This document shows positions 1-10,572 of a DNA stretch of 64,000 nucleotides, one piece after another. Every line of letters begins with the position of its first letter. Position 1 is the first letter of the stretch. The DNA is taken from the NCBI RefSeq assembly GCF_016756395.1, contig NZ_AP018365.1:5087001-5151000 (forward strand), given 5' to 3'. A model generated the notes under the pieces. That model did not search any database. It was not told where the DNA came from and saw only the letters and a program-made list of their open reading frames with translations. The translations under genes were made by a program, and so were the position numbers. The stretch comes from Streptomyces sp. SN-593. Lineage in GTDB: Bacteria > Actinomycetota > Actinomycetes > Streptomycetales > Streptomycetaceae.

Positions 1-32
1 GAGCAGGGCAACCGGCGAGTCCGGCACCGAAC

Positions 33-1877
33 GTGGTGGCCGAGGCGGGGCGGACCGTGCAGGTGGCGGTGCCTCCCCTGGTCGATCCCCCGACGAGCGG
101 GAGCCTGGCCGACATCCCCTTCACGAACGCGCGGGAGGCCCCGCGGGACACCGTGCTGAGCCGGGAGGCGGCGGACGGGACCTGGCACGACGTGAGCGCG
201 GCCGAGTTCCGCGCGGAGGTGACCGCCGTCGCCAAGGGGCTGGTCGCCGCCGGGCTGAAGCCCGGTGAGCGGCTGGCGATCATGGCCCGCACCAGCTACG
301 CGTGGACGCTGTTGGACTTCGCGGGATGGGCCGCCGGCCTGGTGACCGTGCCCATCTACCCGACCTCGTCCGCGTCGCAGACCGCGTGGATCCTCGGCGA
401 CTCGGGCGCCGCCGCGTGCGCGGTGGAGAACGTGGAGCAGTCCCGGCTGGTCACCGGGCGGCGGTCCGAACTGCCCGGGCTGCGCCACCTGTGGCAACTG
501 GACGCCGGCGCGATCGCGCAGCTCGGCGCGGACGGCGCGGACCTGCCGGACGCGCTGGTCACCTCGCGGCGGCAGGCCCTGACCCCGTCGAGCACCGCCA
601 CGCTGATCTACACCTCGGGCACCACCGGCCGCCCCAAGGGCTGCGTGCTCACCCACGGCAACTTCTTCGCCGAGGTCGACAACGCGATCGAGCTGCTGCA
701 CCCGGTCTTCAAGTCGGTGAGCACCGAGCCGGCCTCCACGCTGCTCTTCCTGCCGCTCTCCCACGTCTTCGGGCGGATGGTCGCGGTCGGCTGCCTGCGC
801 GCCCGGGTCCGGCTCGGCCACGCGCCGAGCATCGCCACCGAGGACCTGCTCGCGGACCTGGCCGGCTTCCAGCCGACCTTCCTGCTGGCCATCCCGTACG
901 TGCTGGAGAAGGTCTACAACACCGGCCGGGCCACCGCGGAGAAGATGGGCCGGGCCGCGTCCTTCGACCGTGCCGCCTCGATCGCGCAGCGTTACGGCCG
1001 GGCGCTGGCCGCCCGGCAGACCGGCACCGGCCCCGGACCGTCGCTCGGCCTGCGGATGGCACACGCGCTGTACGACCCGCTGGTCTACCGCCGGATACGC
1101 GCCGCACTGGGCGGCAGGGTCCGGTACGCGATCTGCGGCGGCTCCCCGCTGGGCGAGCGGCTGAGCGCCTTCTACGCGGGCGCCGGGGTGATGGTCTTCG
1201 AGGGGTACGGCCTGACCGAGACCACCGCCGCCGCCACCGTGACACCGCCGCTGGCGCCGCGGCTGGGCACCGTGGGGCAGCCGCTGCCGGGCACCGCGGT
1301 GCGGATCGCCGAGGACGGCGAGGTGCTGCTGCGCGGCGGGCAGGTCTTCACCGGCTACTGGAACCACGCCGGCGGGGTGCCGCACGTGGACGGCTGGTTC
1401 CCCACCGGGGACATCGGCGAGCTGGACGAGGACGGGTACCTGCGGATCACCGGCCGGAAGAAGGAGATCCTGATCACGGCGGGCGGCAAGAACGTGGCGC
1501 CGGCGCCGCTGGAGGACCGGCTGCGGGCCCACCCGCTGGTCGGCCAGTGCATGGTGGTCGGCGACAACCGGCCGTTCGTGACCGCGCTGATCACGCTGGA
1601 GGCGGACGGCCTCACGCACTGGCGGCGGATGCGGCGCAAGGAGGGGGTGCCCTCCGCCGACCTCGTCACCGATCCCGACCTGCTCGCCGACCTGCAGAAG
1701 GCGGTGGACGACGCGAACTCCACGGTGTCCCGTGCCGAGTCGATCCGGGCCTTCCGGGTGCTGCCGGTGGACTTCACGGAGGAGAGCGGCCACCTCACCC
1801 CGTCGATGAAGCTCAAGCGCTCCGCGGTCGCGGCGGACTTCGCCGACACCATTGAGGACCTCTACCGCCGCAGGTAG
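33..1877 (+). CDS. AMP-dependent acyl-CoA synthetase/ligase (FadD-like)
   Basis: ANL-superfamily adenylating enzyme that would activate a long-chain fatty acid with ATP and CoA. The P-loop-like signature YTSGTTGRPKG is at residues 193-203, the core motif GYGLTETT at 391-398, and the hinge region follows (GWFPTGDIGELDEDGYLRI, then GRKKEILITAGGKNVAP carrying the catalytic-lysine segment). Length 614 aa fits the family. The frame is open back to the window edge and no clear ribosome site precedes GTG 33, so the true start may lie upstream. It ends at a strong hairpin shared with the convergent cold-shock gene. Exact substrate unknown. Confidence 0.85.
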   Translation: MVAEAGRTVQVAVPPLVDPPTSGSLADIPFTNAREAPRDTVLSREAADGTWHDVSAAEFRAEVTAVAKGLVAAGLKPGERLAIMARTSYAWTLLDFAGWAAGLVTVPIYPTSSASQTAWILGDSGAAACAVENVEQSRLVTGRRSELPGLRHLWQLDAGAIAQLGADGADLPDALVTSRRQALTPSSTATLIYTSGTTGRPKGCVLTHGNFFAEVDNAIELLHPVFKSVSTEPASTLLFLPLSHVFGRMVAVGCLRARVRLGHAPSIATEDLLADLAGFQPTFLLAIPYVLEKVYNTGRATAEKMGRAASFDRAASIAQRYGRALAARQTGTGPGPSLGLRMAHALYDPLVYRRIRAALGGRVRYAICGGSPLGERLSAFYAGAGVMVFEGYGLTETTAAATVTPPLAPRLGTVGQPLPGTAVRIAEDGEVLLRGGQVFTGYWNHAGGVPHVDGWFPTGDIGELDEDGYLRITGRKKEILITAGGKNVAPAPLEDRLRAHPLVGQCMVVGDNRPFVTALITLEADGLTHWRRMRRKEGVPSADLVTDPDLLADLQKAVDDANSTVSRAESIRAFRVLPVDFTEESGHLTPSMKLKRSAVAADFADTIEDLYRRR

Positions 1878-1927
1878 GCCGGCCGACCGGCCCCGCCCGG
1901 AGGCGAGAGGGCGGAAGGAAAAAGGCA

Positions 1928-1954
1928 GGGGCCCCGCATCAGATGCGGGGCCCC
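1928..1954. terminator. Bidirectional terminator hairpin
   Basis: Near-perfect inverted repeat: arms GGGGCCCCGCATC and GATGCGGGGCCCC separated by a single base, between the convergent stops of the acyl-CoA ligase and the cold-shock gene. It has no long U-tract, which is usual in streptomycetes. Confidence 0.8.
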
Positions 1955-2011
1955 TTGGTACTGCAGGTTCTGGGCGCGATCGCGCCGCTGTCCGACCGAT
2001 CTAGTGGAGGA

Positions 2012-2215
2012 CTAGTTCGGGGTGACGTTCTCCGCCTGCGGGCCCTTCGGGCCCTGGGTGACGTCGAAGGTCACCGGCTGGTTCTCCTCGAGGGAGCGGA
2101 AGCCGGTCGCGTTGATCGCGGAGTAGTGAACGAAGACATCCGGGCCGCCGCCGTCCTGGGCGATGAAGCCGAAGCCCTTTTCAGCGTTGAACCACTTCAC
2201 GGTTCCGGTAGCCAT
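2012..2215 (-). CDS. cspA: Cold-shock domain protein (CspA/ScoF type)
   Basis: 67-residue single-domain nucleic-acid chaperone. The RNP1-like KGFGFI and RNP2-like VFVHYSAI motifs are both present, with the typical start [10 protein letters not shown]. Family members bind single-stranded RNA or DNA and melt secondary structure. A strong ribosome site (GGAGGG) sits just upstream of the ATG. Streptomycetes carry several paralogues, so which one this is cannot be decided from sequence alone. It converges on the acyl-CoA ligase and diverges from mqnA. Confidence 0.95.
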   Translation of the reverse strand: MATGTVKWFNAEKGFGFIAQDGGGPDVFVHYSAINATGFRSLEENQPVTFDVTQGPKGPQAENVTPN

Positions 2216-3317
<1,102 letters not shown>

Positions 3318-3551
3318 CCGTCCCATCCCGCCCCGCCCGGCCCCGTCCGACGCTCCACCCGGCTCTGCCGCGCCGGTGCCGACGTGCCCGGCCGCCCGGC
3401 CCGACGCTCCCGCCGGGCCGGGCGCCGGGCGCCGCCGTCCGCGCGCGGCCGAGGGGCGCCCATCTCCTCCCGTACGGCACCGGTGAGGGCACCGCCGACC
3501 CCTGGCGTACGCTGAACCGGTCCGATCCCGTCCTCCGAAGGGCCTGCCACG

Positions 3552-4751
3552 GTGACCTCTCCGACCGACCTCGCAGCCGTCCTCGACCGCGCCGCCGCAG
3601 GGGGCAGGATCACCCCGGAGGAGGCGCTCGACGTCTACCGGTCCGCGCCGCTGCACGCGCTGGGGGCCGCGGCCGACGCGGTGCGGCGCAGGCGGTTCGC
3701 CGGCACCGAGCACATCGCGACGTACATCATCGAGCGCAACATCAACTACACGAACGTCTGCGTCACCGCGTGCAAGTTCTGCGCGTTCTACGCGGCGCCC
3801 AAGGACACCGCGAAGGGCTGGAGCCGCGGGCTCGACGACATCCTGCGCCGCTGCGCGGAGACCGTCGAACTCGGCGGCACCCAGATCATGTTCCAGGGCG
3901 GCCACCACCCGGACTACGGCGTCGAGTACTACGAGGAGCACTTCGCCGCGATCAAGCGCGAGTTCCCGCAGCTTGTGATCCACTCGCTCGGTGCGTCGGA
4001 GATCGACCACATGGCGCGGGTCTCCGGGGTCAGCGCGGAGGAGGCGATCCGCCGCATCCACGCCGCCGGGCTCGACTCGTTCGCCGGCGCCGGCGCCGAA
4101 CTCCTGCCGGAGCGGCCGCGGAAGGCGATCGCGCCGCTGAAGGAGTCCGGCGAGCGGTGGCTGGAGATCATGGAGACGGCCCACCGCCTGGGCGTGGAGT
4201 CCACCACGACCATGCTCATGGGCACCGGTGAGACGAACGCGGAGCGGATCGAGCACCTGCGGATGATCCGCGACGTGCAGGACCGCACCGGCGGGTTCCG
4301 GGCCTTCATCCCGTACACCTACCAGCCGGAGAACAACCACCTGAAGGGGCAGACGCAGGCGACCCTCTTCGAGTACCTGCGGATGATCGCGATCGCGCGG
4401 CTCTTCCTGGACAACGTCGCCCACATCCAGGGGTCCTGGCTGACCACCGGCAAGGAGGTCGGCCAGCTCTCGCTGCACTACGGCGCCGACGACCTCGGCT
4501 CGGTCATGCTGGAGGAGAACGTGGTCTCCTCGGCCGGGGCGAAGCACCGCTCCAACCGGATGGAGCTGATCCACCTGATCCGCGCTGCCGGGCGCGTGCC
4601 CGCGCAGCGCGCGACCACCTACGAGCACCTCGTGGTCCACGACGACCCGGCGAACGACCCGGTCGACGACCACGTCGTCTCGCACCTGTCCTCGACCGCG
4701 ATCGAGGGCGGCACCGCGCACCCCGAACTCAAGCTCCTCGACGCCCGCTGA
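3552..4751 (+). CDS. mqnC: Cyclic dehypoxanthinyl futalosine synthase MqnC (radical SAM)
   Basis: Radical-SAM enzyme that cyclises dehypoxanthine futalosine in menaquinone synthesis. The [4Fe-4S]/SAM motif CxxxCxxC is C70, C74 and C77, within a [15 protein letters not shown] context typical of MqnC/MqnE. The 399-aa length and the C-terminal [17 protein letters not shown] segment favour MqnC over MqnE. The GTG start has GAAGGG at 3537-3542. It is followed by the methyltransferase that finishes the pathway, so three menaquinone genes run in one direction from 2457 to 5547. Confidence 0.9.
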   Translation: MTSPTDLAAVLDRAAAGGRITPEEALDVYRSAPLHALGAAADAVRRRRFAGTEHIATYIIERNINYTNVCVTACKFCAFYAAPKDTAKGWSRGLDDILRRCAETVELGGTQIMFQGGHHPDYGVEYYEEHFAAIKREFPQLVIHSLGASEIDHMARVSGVSAEEAIRRIHAAGLDSFAGAGAELLPERPRKAIAPLKESGERWLEIMETAHRLGVESTTTMLMGTGETNAERIEHLRMIRDVQDRTGGFRAFIPYTYQPENNHLKGQTQATLFEYLRMIAIARLFLDNVAHIQGSWLTTGKEVGQLSLHYGADDLGSVMLEENVVSSAGAKHRSNRMELIHLIRAAGRVPAQRATTYEHLVVHDDPANDPVDDHVVSHLSSTAIEGGTAHPELKLLDAR

Positions 4752-4848
4752 GCCCCCGCGCCGCGGGGCCGGCCCGCCGCCGGGCGGTGTGCCGGGGCAC
4801 GGCGGGGCCGGGCGGGCGGCCGGCGGCGCACCCCGTAGGGTGGTGCGG

Positions 4849-5547
4849 GTGACACGGGCCTCGCTGGAGAAGCAGCCGCAGGACGTCGCCGCGATGTTCG
4901 ACGGCGTGGCGGCGAAGTACGACCTGACGAACGACGTGCTGTCGCTCGGCCAGACCCGCCTGTGGCGGCGGGCCGTGGCGCAGGCGCTCGACGTGCGGCC
5001 GGGGGAGCGGGTGCTCGACCTCGGCGCGGGCACCGCGACCTCGTCGCTGCCCTTCGCGGCCGCCGGCGCGTACGTCGTACCGTGCGACTTCTCCCTCGGC
5101 ATGCTGCGCGAGGGCAAGGGCCGCCACCCCGAACTGCCGCTCACCGCGGGCGACGCGACCCGGCTGCCGTTCGCGGACGGGGTGTTCGACGCGGTGACCA
5201 TCTCCTTCGCGCTGCGCAACGTGCAGGACGTCGACGCGGCGCTGCGCGAGATGCGGCGGGTGGCCAGGCCCGGCGGGCGCCTGGTGATCTGCGAGTTCAG
5301 CCATCCGACGCTCCGGCCGCTGCGCACCGTGTACACGGAGTACCTGATGCGCGCGCTGCCCCCGGTGGCGACCAGGGTGAGCAGCAACCCGGACGCCTAC
5401 GTGTACCTCGCCGAGTCCATCCGCGCCTGGCCCGACCAGCGGGCGCTGGCCGGGCGGTTGAAGGACGCGGGCTGGGCGGGCGTGGCCTGGCGGAACCTGA
5501 CCGGCGGGATCGTGGCGCTGCACCGGGGGACGAACGGGCGGGCCTGA
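4849..5547 (+). CDS. menG: Demethylmenaquinone methyltransferase (MenG/UbiE)
   Basis: SAM-dependent C-methyltransferase for the last step of menaquinone synthesis. The Rossmann motif [16 protein letters not shown], the N-terminal [16 protein letters not shown] signature of UbiE proteins and a C-terminal GGIVALHRG are visible. GTG 4849 (TRASLEKQ...) gives 232 aa, the usual family length. An upstream start at 4789 would add a low-complexity Gly/Ala/Arg stretch absent from family members. It lies 97 bp after mqnC. Confidence 0.92.
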   Translation: MTRASLEKQPQDVAAMFDGVAAKYDLTNDVLSLGQTRLWRRAVAQALDVRPGERVLDLGAGTATSSLPFAAAGAYVVPCDFSLGMLREGKGRHPELPLTAGDATRLPFADGVFDAVTISFALRNVQDVDAALREMRRVARPGGRLVICEFSHPTLRPLRTVYTEYLMRALPPVATRVSSNPDAYVYLAESIRAWPDQRALAGRLKDAGWAGVAWRNLTGGIVALHRGTNGRA

Positions 5548-5659
5548 CCTCCCCTCCCCCGAACCGGAGTCCGACGTTCCGGGTGGTTGTGGCCGGTAGG
5601 GGCCGTATGCTGCCTTGTCCGCGGGGGGACAGCAGCCCCGCCATGCCCCGGAGTTGCCG

Positions 5660-7729
5660 ATGCCCTTCTGCCCCGCTTGCGGGAACCAGGTCGCCGAGGC
5701 GGAGGGCAACCGCTTCTGCCCGCGCTGCGGCCGAGACCTGACCGCGCCCTCGCTCCCGGCGCAGCCCCCGACGGCGGCGCCCGCGCCCCCGCAGGTCGGG
5801 TCGCCTCCGCCGCCACCCCCACCACCGCCGTACGGCGCCCCGCCCGGGCAGGTGCCGCTGCCGCCCGGGCCGTCCGGGCCGCCCGGCTTCGGGCCGGGCT
5901 ACCCGCCGCCCGCGCCGGTCGGACCCTCGCCCGCCGCGGTGTTCGTGCGCCGGGTGTTCACCGGCCGCTGGGAGGGACCGCTGCTGGTCGCGCTCGGCCC
6001 GGCGCTCACCGTGGTCGCGGCCGCCCTGGCGATAGCGGGCGCCGCGGGCGCGGCGCTGCCCAGCGGCACCATCGGCATGGCCACCCGCACCCGGGCCGCC
6101 CTCGCGGCGCTGGTCCAGGGCCTGGGCGGGAACCTCCACGCGAGCACGACCTACACCGACGACGACGTGTTCGGCGACTCGGACGACGGGGACGGCGACG
6201 ACGACCCGTCCGACGGCGGCAGTGACGGCTTCGACTTCTCCGACGGCGGCAGCGACGGGTTCGACGACGGGTCGGACGGCGGCAGCGACGGGTTCGACGA
6301 CGGGTCGGACGGTTACGACGACGGTTCCGACGGGTTCGACGACGGGTCGGACGGGTTCGACGACGGAAGCGACGGCTACGACACGGACGGCTCGGACGGC
6401 TACGACAGCGACGGGTCCGACGGCTACGACGACGGCAGCGACGGCTACGACAGCGGCTCCGACGGCGCCGACGGCAGCGACATCGGCTACACGATGAGCG
6501 GCAGCGGCGGCGACGGCCACTCGCACACCCTCCACGCCTCGTTCTCGGTGCTGCCCTGGACCGTCACCCTGGTCTGGGTCCTGGTGCTGGTGCTCGGCCT
6601 GCGCGCGCTGCGCCGGCGGCAGCTCGGCGCTGCCGCCGCCGCGGGCGCCGCTCCGGAGGCGACCGCCGACAGCGCGGCCGCCGCCGTGCGCGTCGCGCTG
6701 CTCGCCGCCGCCGCGGTGCTCGCCATCGGCTTCTTCGCCGAACCCCACATCGGCGTCGCGCACTTCACCACCGCGCCGTTCCTCGCCGCGCTGTGGACCT
6801 TCGTGCTCAGCCTGGTGACCGCGCTGGTCGTGCTGTGCCGCCCGGCGCTCAACGGCTGGCTGGCCGCGCGGCCCGGCGCCGCGGCCACCTACCGGGTGGC
6901 GGCCACCACGGCGATCGCCCTGCTGGCCACCCTGTTCGTCGCCGGGGTCGCGGTCTTCGTGATCGCGGCCGCGCACTACCACGACCTCACCGGGTGGGGC
7001 GTGGCCGCGGCCGCGCTGCTGCTGGTCAACCTGGGTGTGTCCGGGCTGGGGTTGGGCTGGGGCGCGCCGTTCCGGCTCGGCACCGGCGAGGGTTCGTCCG
7101 CCCGGCACGTCTCCTTCGGGCTGGGGGACCTCGACCACGTGTGGGGCGGCTGGTCGGTGGCCGGCACCGTCGCGGGCGGGCTGTGCTGCGCGCTGCTGAT
7201 CGGGGTGCTCGCGGTCCGGCGCAACCGCGGCCGGCCCGAGCAGTTCGCGGTGGCCGCGCTGTTCACGGTCCTGCTGGTGGTCCTGGCCGCGGTCAGCGGC
7301 GCGCACACCGGCGGCGACGAGGGCTCGGGCCTCGGCGGTGTGCTCGAGCACTCCAGCGCGCACACCGAAGTGCCGCAACTGCTCGGGCTCGGCCTGCTGT
7401 GGACGTTCGGCGGCGTGCTGGTGGCGCCCTACGTCTGGCGGGTGTTCGGCGGCCGGATGCCGCCGGCGGCGTACGCGGAAGCGGGCGCCCCGTCCCCGTA
7501 CGCCCCCGGCGGGACGTACGGCGGGGCGTACGGTGCCGCCCCGGGCGCCGCGCCCACCGGTGCGCCCGGCGCGCCCGGTGCCGTGGTCCCGCCGCAACCC
7601 GCCCCGCCGGCCGGGGCGTACGGTCCGCCGCAGCCGCCCGGCCCGGCCGGGCCCGCGGAGCCCACCGTGCACGACCTCGGCGTGGTGGAGCCGGACCGGC
7701 TGCGCAAGCAGCCGCCCGACCACCGCTGA
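5660..7729 (+). CDS. Zinc-ribbon multi-pass membrane protein with Asp-Gly-Ser repeats (streptophobe-like)
   Basis: 689-aa protein of unknown function. The N-terminus carries a double CPxCG zinc ribbon (C4, C7, C20, C23), then a Pro/Gly-rich linker, one hydrophobic segment (about 105-133), a very acidic Ser-Asp-Gly repeat domain (about 183-274), at least six further hydrophobic segments (about 296-600) and a Pro/Ala/Gly-rich C-terminal tail. If the ribbon is cytoplasmic, the acidic repeat lies outside the membrane. The layout resembles streptophobe family proteins of streptomycetes, recalled from family knowledge. ATG 5660 places the zinc ribbon at the very N-terminus; an upstream start at 5615 is less likely. 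Followed by a terminator hairpin. Confidence 0.75.
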   Translation: MPFCPACGNQVAEAEGNRFCPRCGRDLTAPSLPAQPPTAAPAPPQVGSPPPPPPPPPYGAPPGQVPLPPGPSGPPGFGPGYPPPAPVGPSPAAVFVRRVFTGRWEGPLLVALGPALTVVAAALAIAGAAGAALPSGTIGMATRTRAALAALVQGLGGNLHASTTYTDDDVFGDSDDGDGDDDPSDGGSDGFDFSDGGSDGFDDGSDGGSDGFDDGSDGYDDGSDGFDDGSDGFDDGSDGYDTDGSDGYDSDGSDGYDDGSDGYDSGSDGADGSDIGYTMSGSGGDGHSHTLHASFSVLPWTVTLVWVLVLVLGLRALRRRQLGAAAAAGAAPEATADSAAAAVRVALLAAAAVLAIGFFAEPHIGVAHFTTAPFLAALWTFVLSLVTALVVLCRPALNGWLAARPGAAATYRVAATTAIALLATLFVAGVAVFVIAAAHYHDLTGWGVAAAALLLVNLGVSGLGLGWGAPFRLGTGEGSSARHVSFGLGDLDHVWGGWSVAGTVAGGLCCALLIGVLAVRRNRGRPEQFAVAALFTVLLVVLAAVSGAHTGGDEGSGLGGVLEHSSAHTEVPQLLGLGLLWTFGGVLVAPYVWRVFGGRMPPAAYAEAGAPSPYAPGGTYGGAYGAAPGAAPTGAPGAPGAVVPPQPAPPAGAYGPPQPPGPAGPAEPTVHDLGVVEPDRLRKQPPDHR
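6205..6480 (+). repeat. In-gene tandem repeat encoding SDG(F/Y)DDG units
   Basis: Imperfect tandem repeat inside the zinc-ribbon membrane protein gene. Its translation contains fourteen Ser-Asp-Gly tripeptides, mostly as 7-residue SDGFDDG or SDGYDDG units plus variants. The DNA is built from GGSGACGG- and TTCGACGAC-like blocks and could expand or contract by slippage in steps of 3 bp. Confidence 0.85.
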
Positions 7730-7747
7730 CGGGCCGTCCCCCCGAGA

Positions 7748-7773
7748 GCCGCCGCTCCGCACGGAGCGGCGGC
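7748..7773 (+). terminator. Terminator hairpin
   Basis: Perfect 12-bp inverted repeat, GCCGCCGCTCCG and CGGAGCGGCGGC with a 2-nt centre, 18 bp after the stop of the membrane protein gene. Confidence 0.75.
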
Positions 7774-7849
7774 CTCATACACTCGGCATGACGTCCGCTG
7801 CCGGCGTCCAGCGCCGGCAACAGCCCCACGCCGAACCGGGAGAGCCCAC

Positions 7850-9136
7850 GTGACCGACACCGCCCTGTCCGAGCGCAGCGCCGACGTGATCGTCGTCGGC
7901 GCCGGTCCCGCCGGTTCGACGACCGCCTACTACCTGGCCAAGTCCGGCCTCGACGTCCTGCTGCTGGAGAAGACCGCCTTCCCGCGCGAGAAGGTCTGCG
8001 GCGACGGGCTGACCCCGCGCGCCACCAAACAGCTCGTCCAGATGGGCATCGACGTCTCGGAGGAGGCGGGCTGGCTGCGCAACAAGGGCCTGCGCATCAT
8101 CAGCGGCGGCATGCGGCTGGAGATGGACTGGCCGGAGCTGGCCGCCTACCCGGACTACGGACTGGTGCGCCGGCGCGACGACTTCGACCAGTTGCTCGCC
8201 CAGCAGGCCGTCAAGGCCGGCGCCCGGCTGTACGAGCGGTGCAACGTGGGAGCGCCGATCGTCGACGAGCGCACCGGGCGGATCACCGGCGTCACCACCA
8301 AGCTCGGCGAGGAGAAGACCCCGGCCGCCTTCCACGCGCCGCTGGTGGTCGCCGCGGACGGCAACTCCACCCGGCTGTCGCTGGCGATGGGCCTGCACCG
8401 GCGCGACGACCGCCCGATGGGCGTCGCGGTGCGGACGTACTTCACCTCGCCCCGGCACGAGGACGACTACCTCGAATCCTGGCTGGAGCTGTGGGACCGG
8501 CGCGGCGCCGCGCCCCGCCAGCTCCCCGGCTACGGCTGGATCTTCGGCCTCGGCGACGGGACCTCCAACGTGGGCCTGGGCATCCTCGACTCCTCGGCGG
8601 CCTTCCGCGAGCTGGACTGGCGCGAGGTGCTCAAGGCGTGGGTCGGCTCCATGCCCGAGGACTGGGGCTTCACCCCGGAGAACATGACCGGGCCGATCCG
8701 CGGCGCCGCGCTGCCGATGGCCTTCAACCGCCAGCCGCACTACACCCGCGGCCTGCTGCTGGTCGGCGACGCCGGCGGGCTGGTCAACCCGTTCAACGGC
8801 GAGGGCATCGCCTACGCGATGGAATCCGGCCAGCTCGCGGCCGACGTGATCACCCAGGCGCACGCGCGGGCCGGCGCCGCGCAGCGCGAACTCGCGCTCG
8901 CCGCCTACCCGCGCATCCTCAAGGACACCTACGGCGGCTACTACAACCTCGGCCGCGCCTTCGTGAAGCTGATCGGCAACCCGAAGGTCCTCCAGCTCTG
9001 CACCCAGCGCGGCCTGACCCACCCGATGCTGATGCGCTTCTGCCTGAAGCTGCTGGCCAACCTCACCGACCCCACCGGCGGCGACGCGATGGACCGCATC
9101 ATCAACGGCCTCACCAAGATCACCCCGCGCGCCTGA
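7850..9136 (+). CDS. Geranylgeranyl reductase family flavoprotein (possible menaquinone-chain reductase)
   Basis: 428-aa FAD-dependent oxidoreductase. It has an N-terminal dinucleotide-binding fold (VIVVGAGPAGSTTAYYLAK, residues about 10-29), the REKVCGDGLTP signature of geranylgeranyl reductases, and the second FAD motif LLLVGDAGGLVNPFNGEGI. Family members saturate isoprenoid chains. Streptomycete menaquinones are partly hydrogenated, and this gene lies between menaquinone genes and complex I, so a MenJ-type role is plausible but inferred. The GTG start has GGGAGAG at 7838-7844. Confidence 0.82.
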   Translation: MTDTALSERSADVIVVGAGPAGSTTAYYLAKSGLDVLLLEKTAFPREKVCGDGLTPRATKQLVQMGIDVSEEAGWLRNKGLRIISGGMRLEMDWPELAAYPDYGLVRRRDDFDQLLAQQAVKAGARLYERCNVGAPIVDERTGRITGVTTKLGEEKTPAAFHAPLVVAADGNSTRLSLAMGLHRRDDRPMGVAVRTYFTSPRHEDDYLESWLELWDRRGAAPRQLPGYGWIFGLGDGTSNVGLGILDSSAAFRELDWREVLKAWVGSMPEDWGFTPENMTGPIRGAALPMAFNRQPHYTRGLLLVGDAGGLVNPFNGEGIAYAMESGQLAADVITQAHARAGAAQRELALAAYPRILKDTYGGYYNLGRAFVKLIGNPKVLQLCTQRGLTHPMLMRFCLKLLANLTDPTGGDAMDRIINGLTKITPRA

Positions 9137-9221
9137 CCGCGGCGCCCCGCCACCCGCTCCCGGCGGCCCGGGCGTCCGTGACCCCGGGCGTCCGGCAGAC
9201 GGGGAACAACCGCGCACGAAC

Positions 9222-9278
9222 CGGCGGGAGGCGGCCGCGCCGAGCCTGGTCGGGGCATGGCGCGGCCGCCTCCCGCCG
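9222..9278. terminator. Bidirectional terminator hairpin
   Basis: Perfect 20-bp inverted repeat with arms at 9222-9241 and 9259-9278 and a 17-nt loop, placed between the convergent stops of the flavoprotein gene and the NlpC/P60 gene. Confidence 0.85.
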
Positions 9279-9319
9279 TTGTCGGGGGAGCGGTGCGAGG
9301 GGCGCGCGGGGAGCGCGGC

Positions 9320-10231
9320 TCAGAGGACGTCGACCGCCCAGTCGGGCATGTAGTCCGCGAGCTGGTGGATGGCGACCGGCGTGGACGGGTTGGCCGCGTC
9401 CAGGTACTGGCCGTCGCCGATGAAGACGCCCACGTGGTAGGCGCTGCCCTCGCCGCCCCAGAAGACGAGGTCGCCGGGCTGGAGGGCGGAGATCGAGACG
9501 GGCGTGCCGGCGGTCGACTGCTCCTGCGAGGTCCGCGGGATGTCGACGCCCACGGAGGCGAACGCCGCCTGGGTCAGGCCCGAGCAGTCGTAGGAGTCGG
9601 GACCGCTGGCGCCGTACACGTAGGGCTTGCCGATCTGGGACTTCAGGAACGCGATCAGCCGGTCGACCTTGCTGGACGAGGCCGCGGCGACGGGCGTGGT
9701 GGACGTCGTGGTGGACGTCGTGGTCGCGGTCGGCGTCGCGGTGGCCGAGTCCTGCCCGGACGAGCCGGACCCGGTGCTGCCGCCGGCGCGCGAAGCGGCT
9801 CGGGCCCTGGCCGCCTTCGCGGCCGCCTCGGCCTTCCGCAGCGCGGCCTTGTGGGCCTTGGCGGCGGTCTTCGCCGCGTCGGCGGCGGCCTTCTCCTGGT
9901 CCGCGGACAGGGCGGCGGCCAGCGCTTCGCGTTCCAGGGCGGCGACGGCCTGCTGGGCGGAGGCCGCCGTGGACAGCGTGGCCGCGCGGGCGTCGGGCTC
10001 GTGCGCGGAGCGGGTGTCCTGCGCGGTGGCCGCCCGGGCGGCCGCGGTGGTGTGGTGCGTGGTATCGGCCATGGCCGGAGCGGCCGCGCCGCACAGGGCG
10101 AACGCGCTGACGACACCGCCGACGAGTCCGGCCCGGCGAACCCAGTTCGGGTCACGGGGCGCCGCGTGCCGTCGGCGGCCGGTATGGGGTTGCGTGTCGG
10201 ACAGCTGTGTCCGGGTTGTGTTCGGGGACAT
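9320..10231 (-). CDS. Secreted NlpC/P60 cell-wall endopeptidase (C40 family)
   Basis: 303-aa exported peptidoglycan hydrolase. A twin-Arg-poor signal region (about 30-57, ending Ala-Met-Ala) is followed by an Ala-rich charged helical region (about 60-148), a Ser/Thr/Gly linker and a C-terminal NlpC/P60 domain (about 185-303). Catalytic Cys216 lies in SYDCSGLTQAAF and His266 in YHVGVF; His289 is a candidate third residue. The family cleaves D-Glu-diaminopimelate-type stem-peptide bonds. The start is ATG 10231 with only a weak ribosome site. It diverges from nuoA across a 567-bp region. Confidence 0.9.
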   Translation of the reverse strand: MSPNTTRTQLSDTQPHTGRRRHAAPRDPNWVRRAGLVGGVVSAFALCGAAAPAMADTTHHTTAAARAATAQDTRSAHEPDARAATLSTAASAQQAVAALEREALAAALSADQEKAAADAAKTAAKAHKAALRKAEAAAKAARARAASRAGGSTGSGSSGQDSATATPTATTTSTTTSTTPVAAASSSKVDRLIAFLKSQIGKPYVYGASGPDSYDCSGLTQAAFASVGVDIPRTSQEQSTAGTPVSISALQPGDLVFWGGEGSAYHVGVFIGDGQYLDAANPSTPVAIHQLADYMPDWAVDVL

Positions 10232-10572
10232 GCGTCTCTGGCTATCAGGAACGAATGGTTCCGTTCAATAAAGGTGGGATGCGCCACAGTTGACGTGCGC
10301 ACGGCTCAATTGCCCGATTCGTGATCTTGCCTGACGAGTGCTTTGATCCGTTTTCACAGCTCCGGTTCCGTATGTGCTCGTGCACGCGTTCACGCGCCCC
10401 GTTCCAGGGGATCGGCGGGCCGGCCGGGTCGATCGGGTGGCGCTATCACGTCGTTCGGTCCATCGCCAATTTGCCTGTAACGTCCACTGTCTGGTAGTGG
10501 AATCGCGGCTCTGACCAGCGAAGACGCCCGTGGATGTGACGTCAGGTGATGGTTCGGGTGCCATCCGCCGCA

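Noticed and set aside
6222-6497. Thr/Ala-rich repeat ORF inside the SDG repeat
   Set aside because: It is the out-of-frame reading of the same tandem repeat that encodes the SDG units.
10232-10560. Possible c-di-AMP (ydaO) riboswitch upstream of the NlpC/P60 gene
   Set aside because: Such riboswitches are common before streptomycete wall-hydrolase genes, but the conserved core (including the CAGCTAACCTCG-like segment) was not found on the minus strand here.
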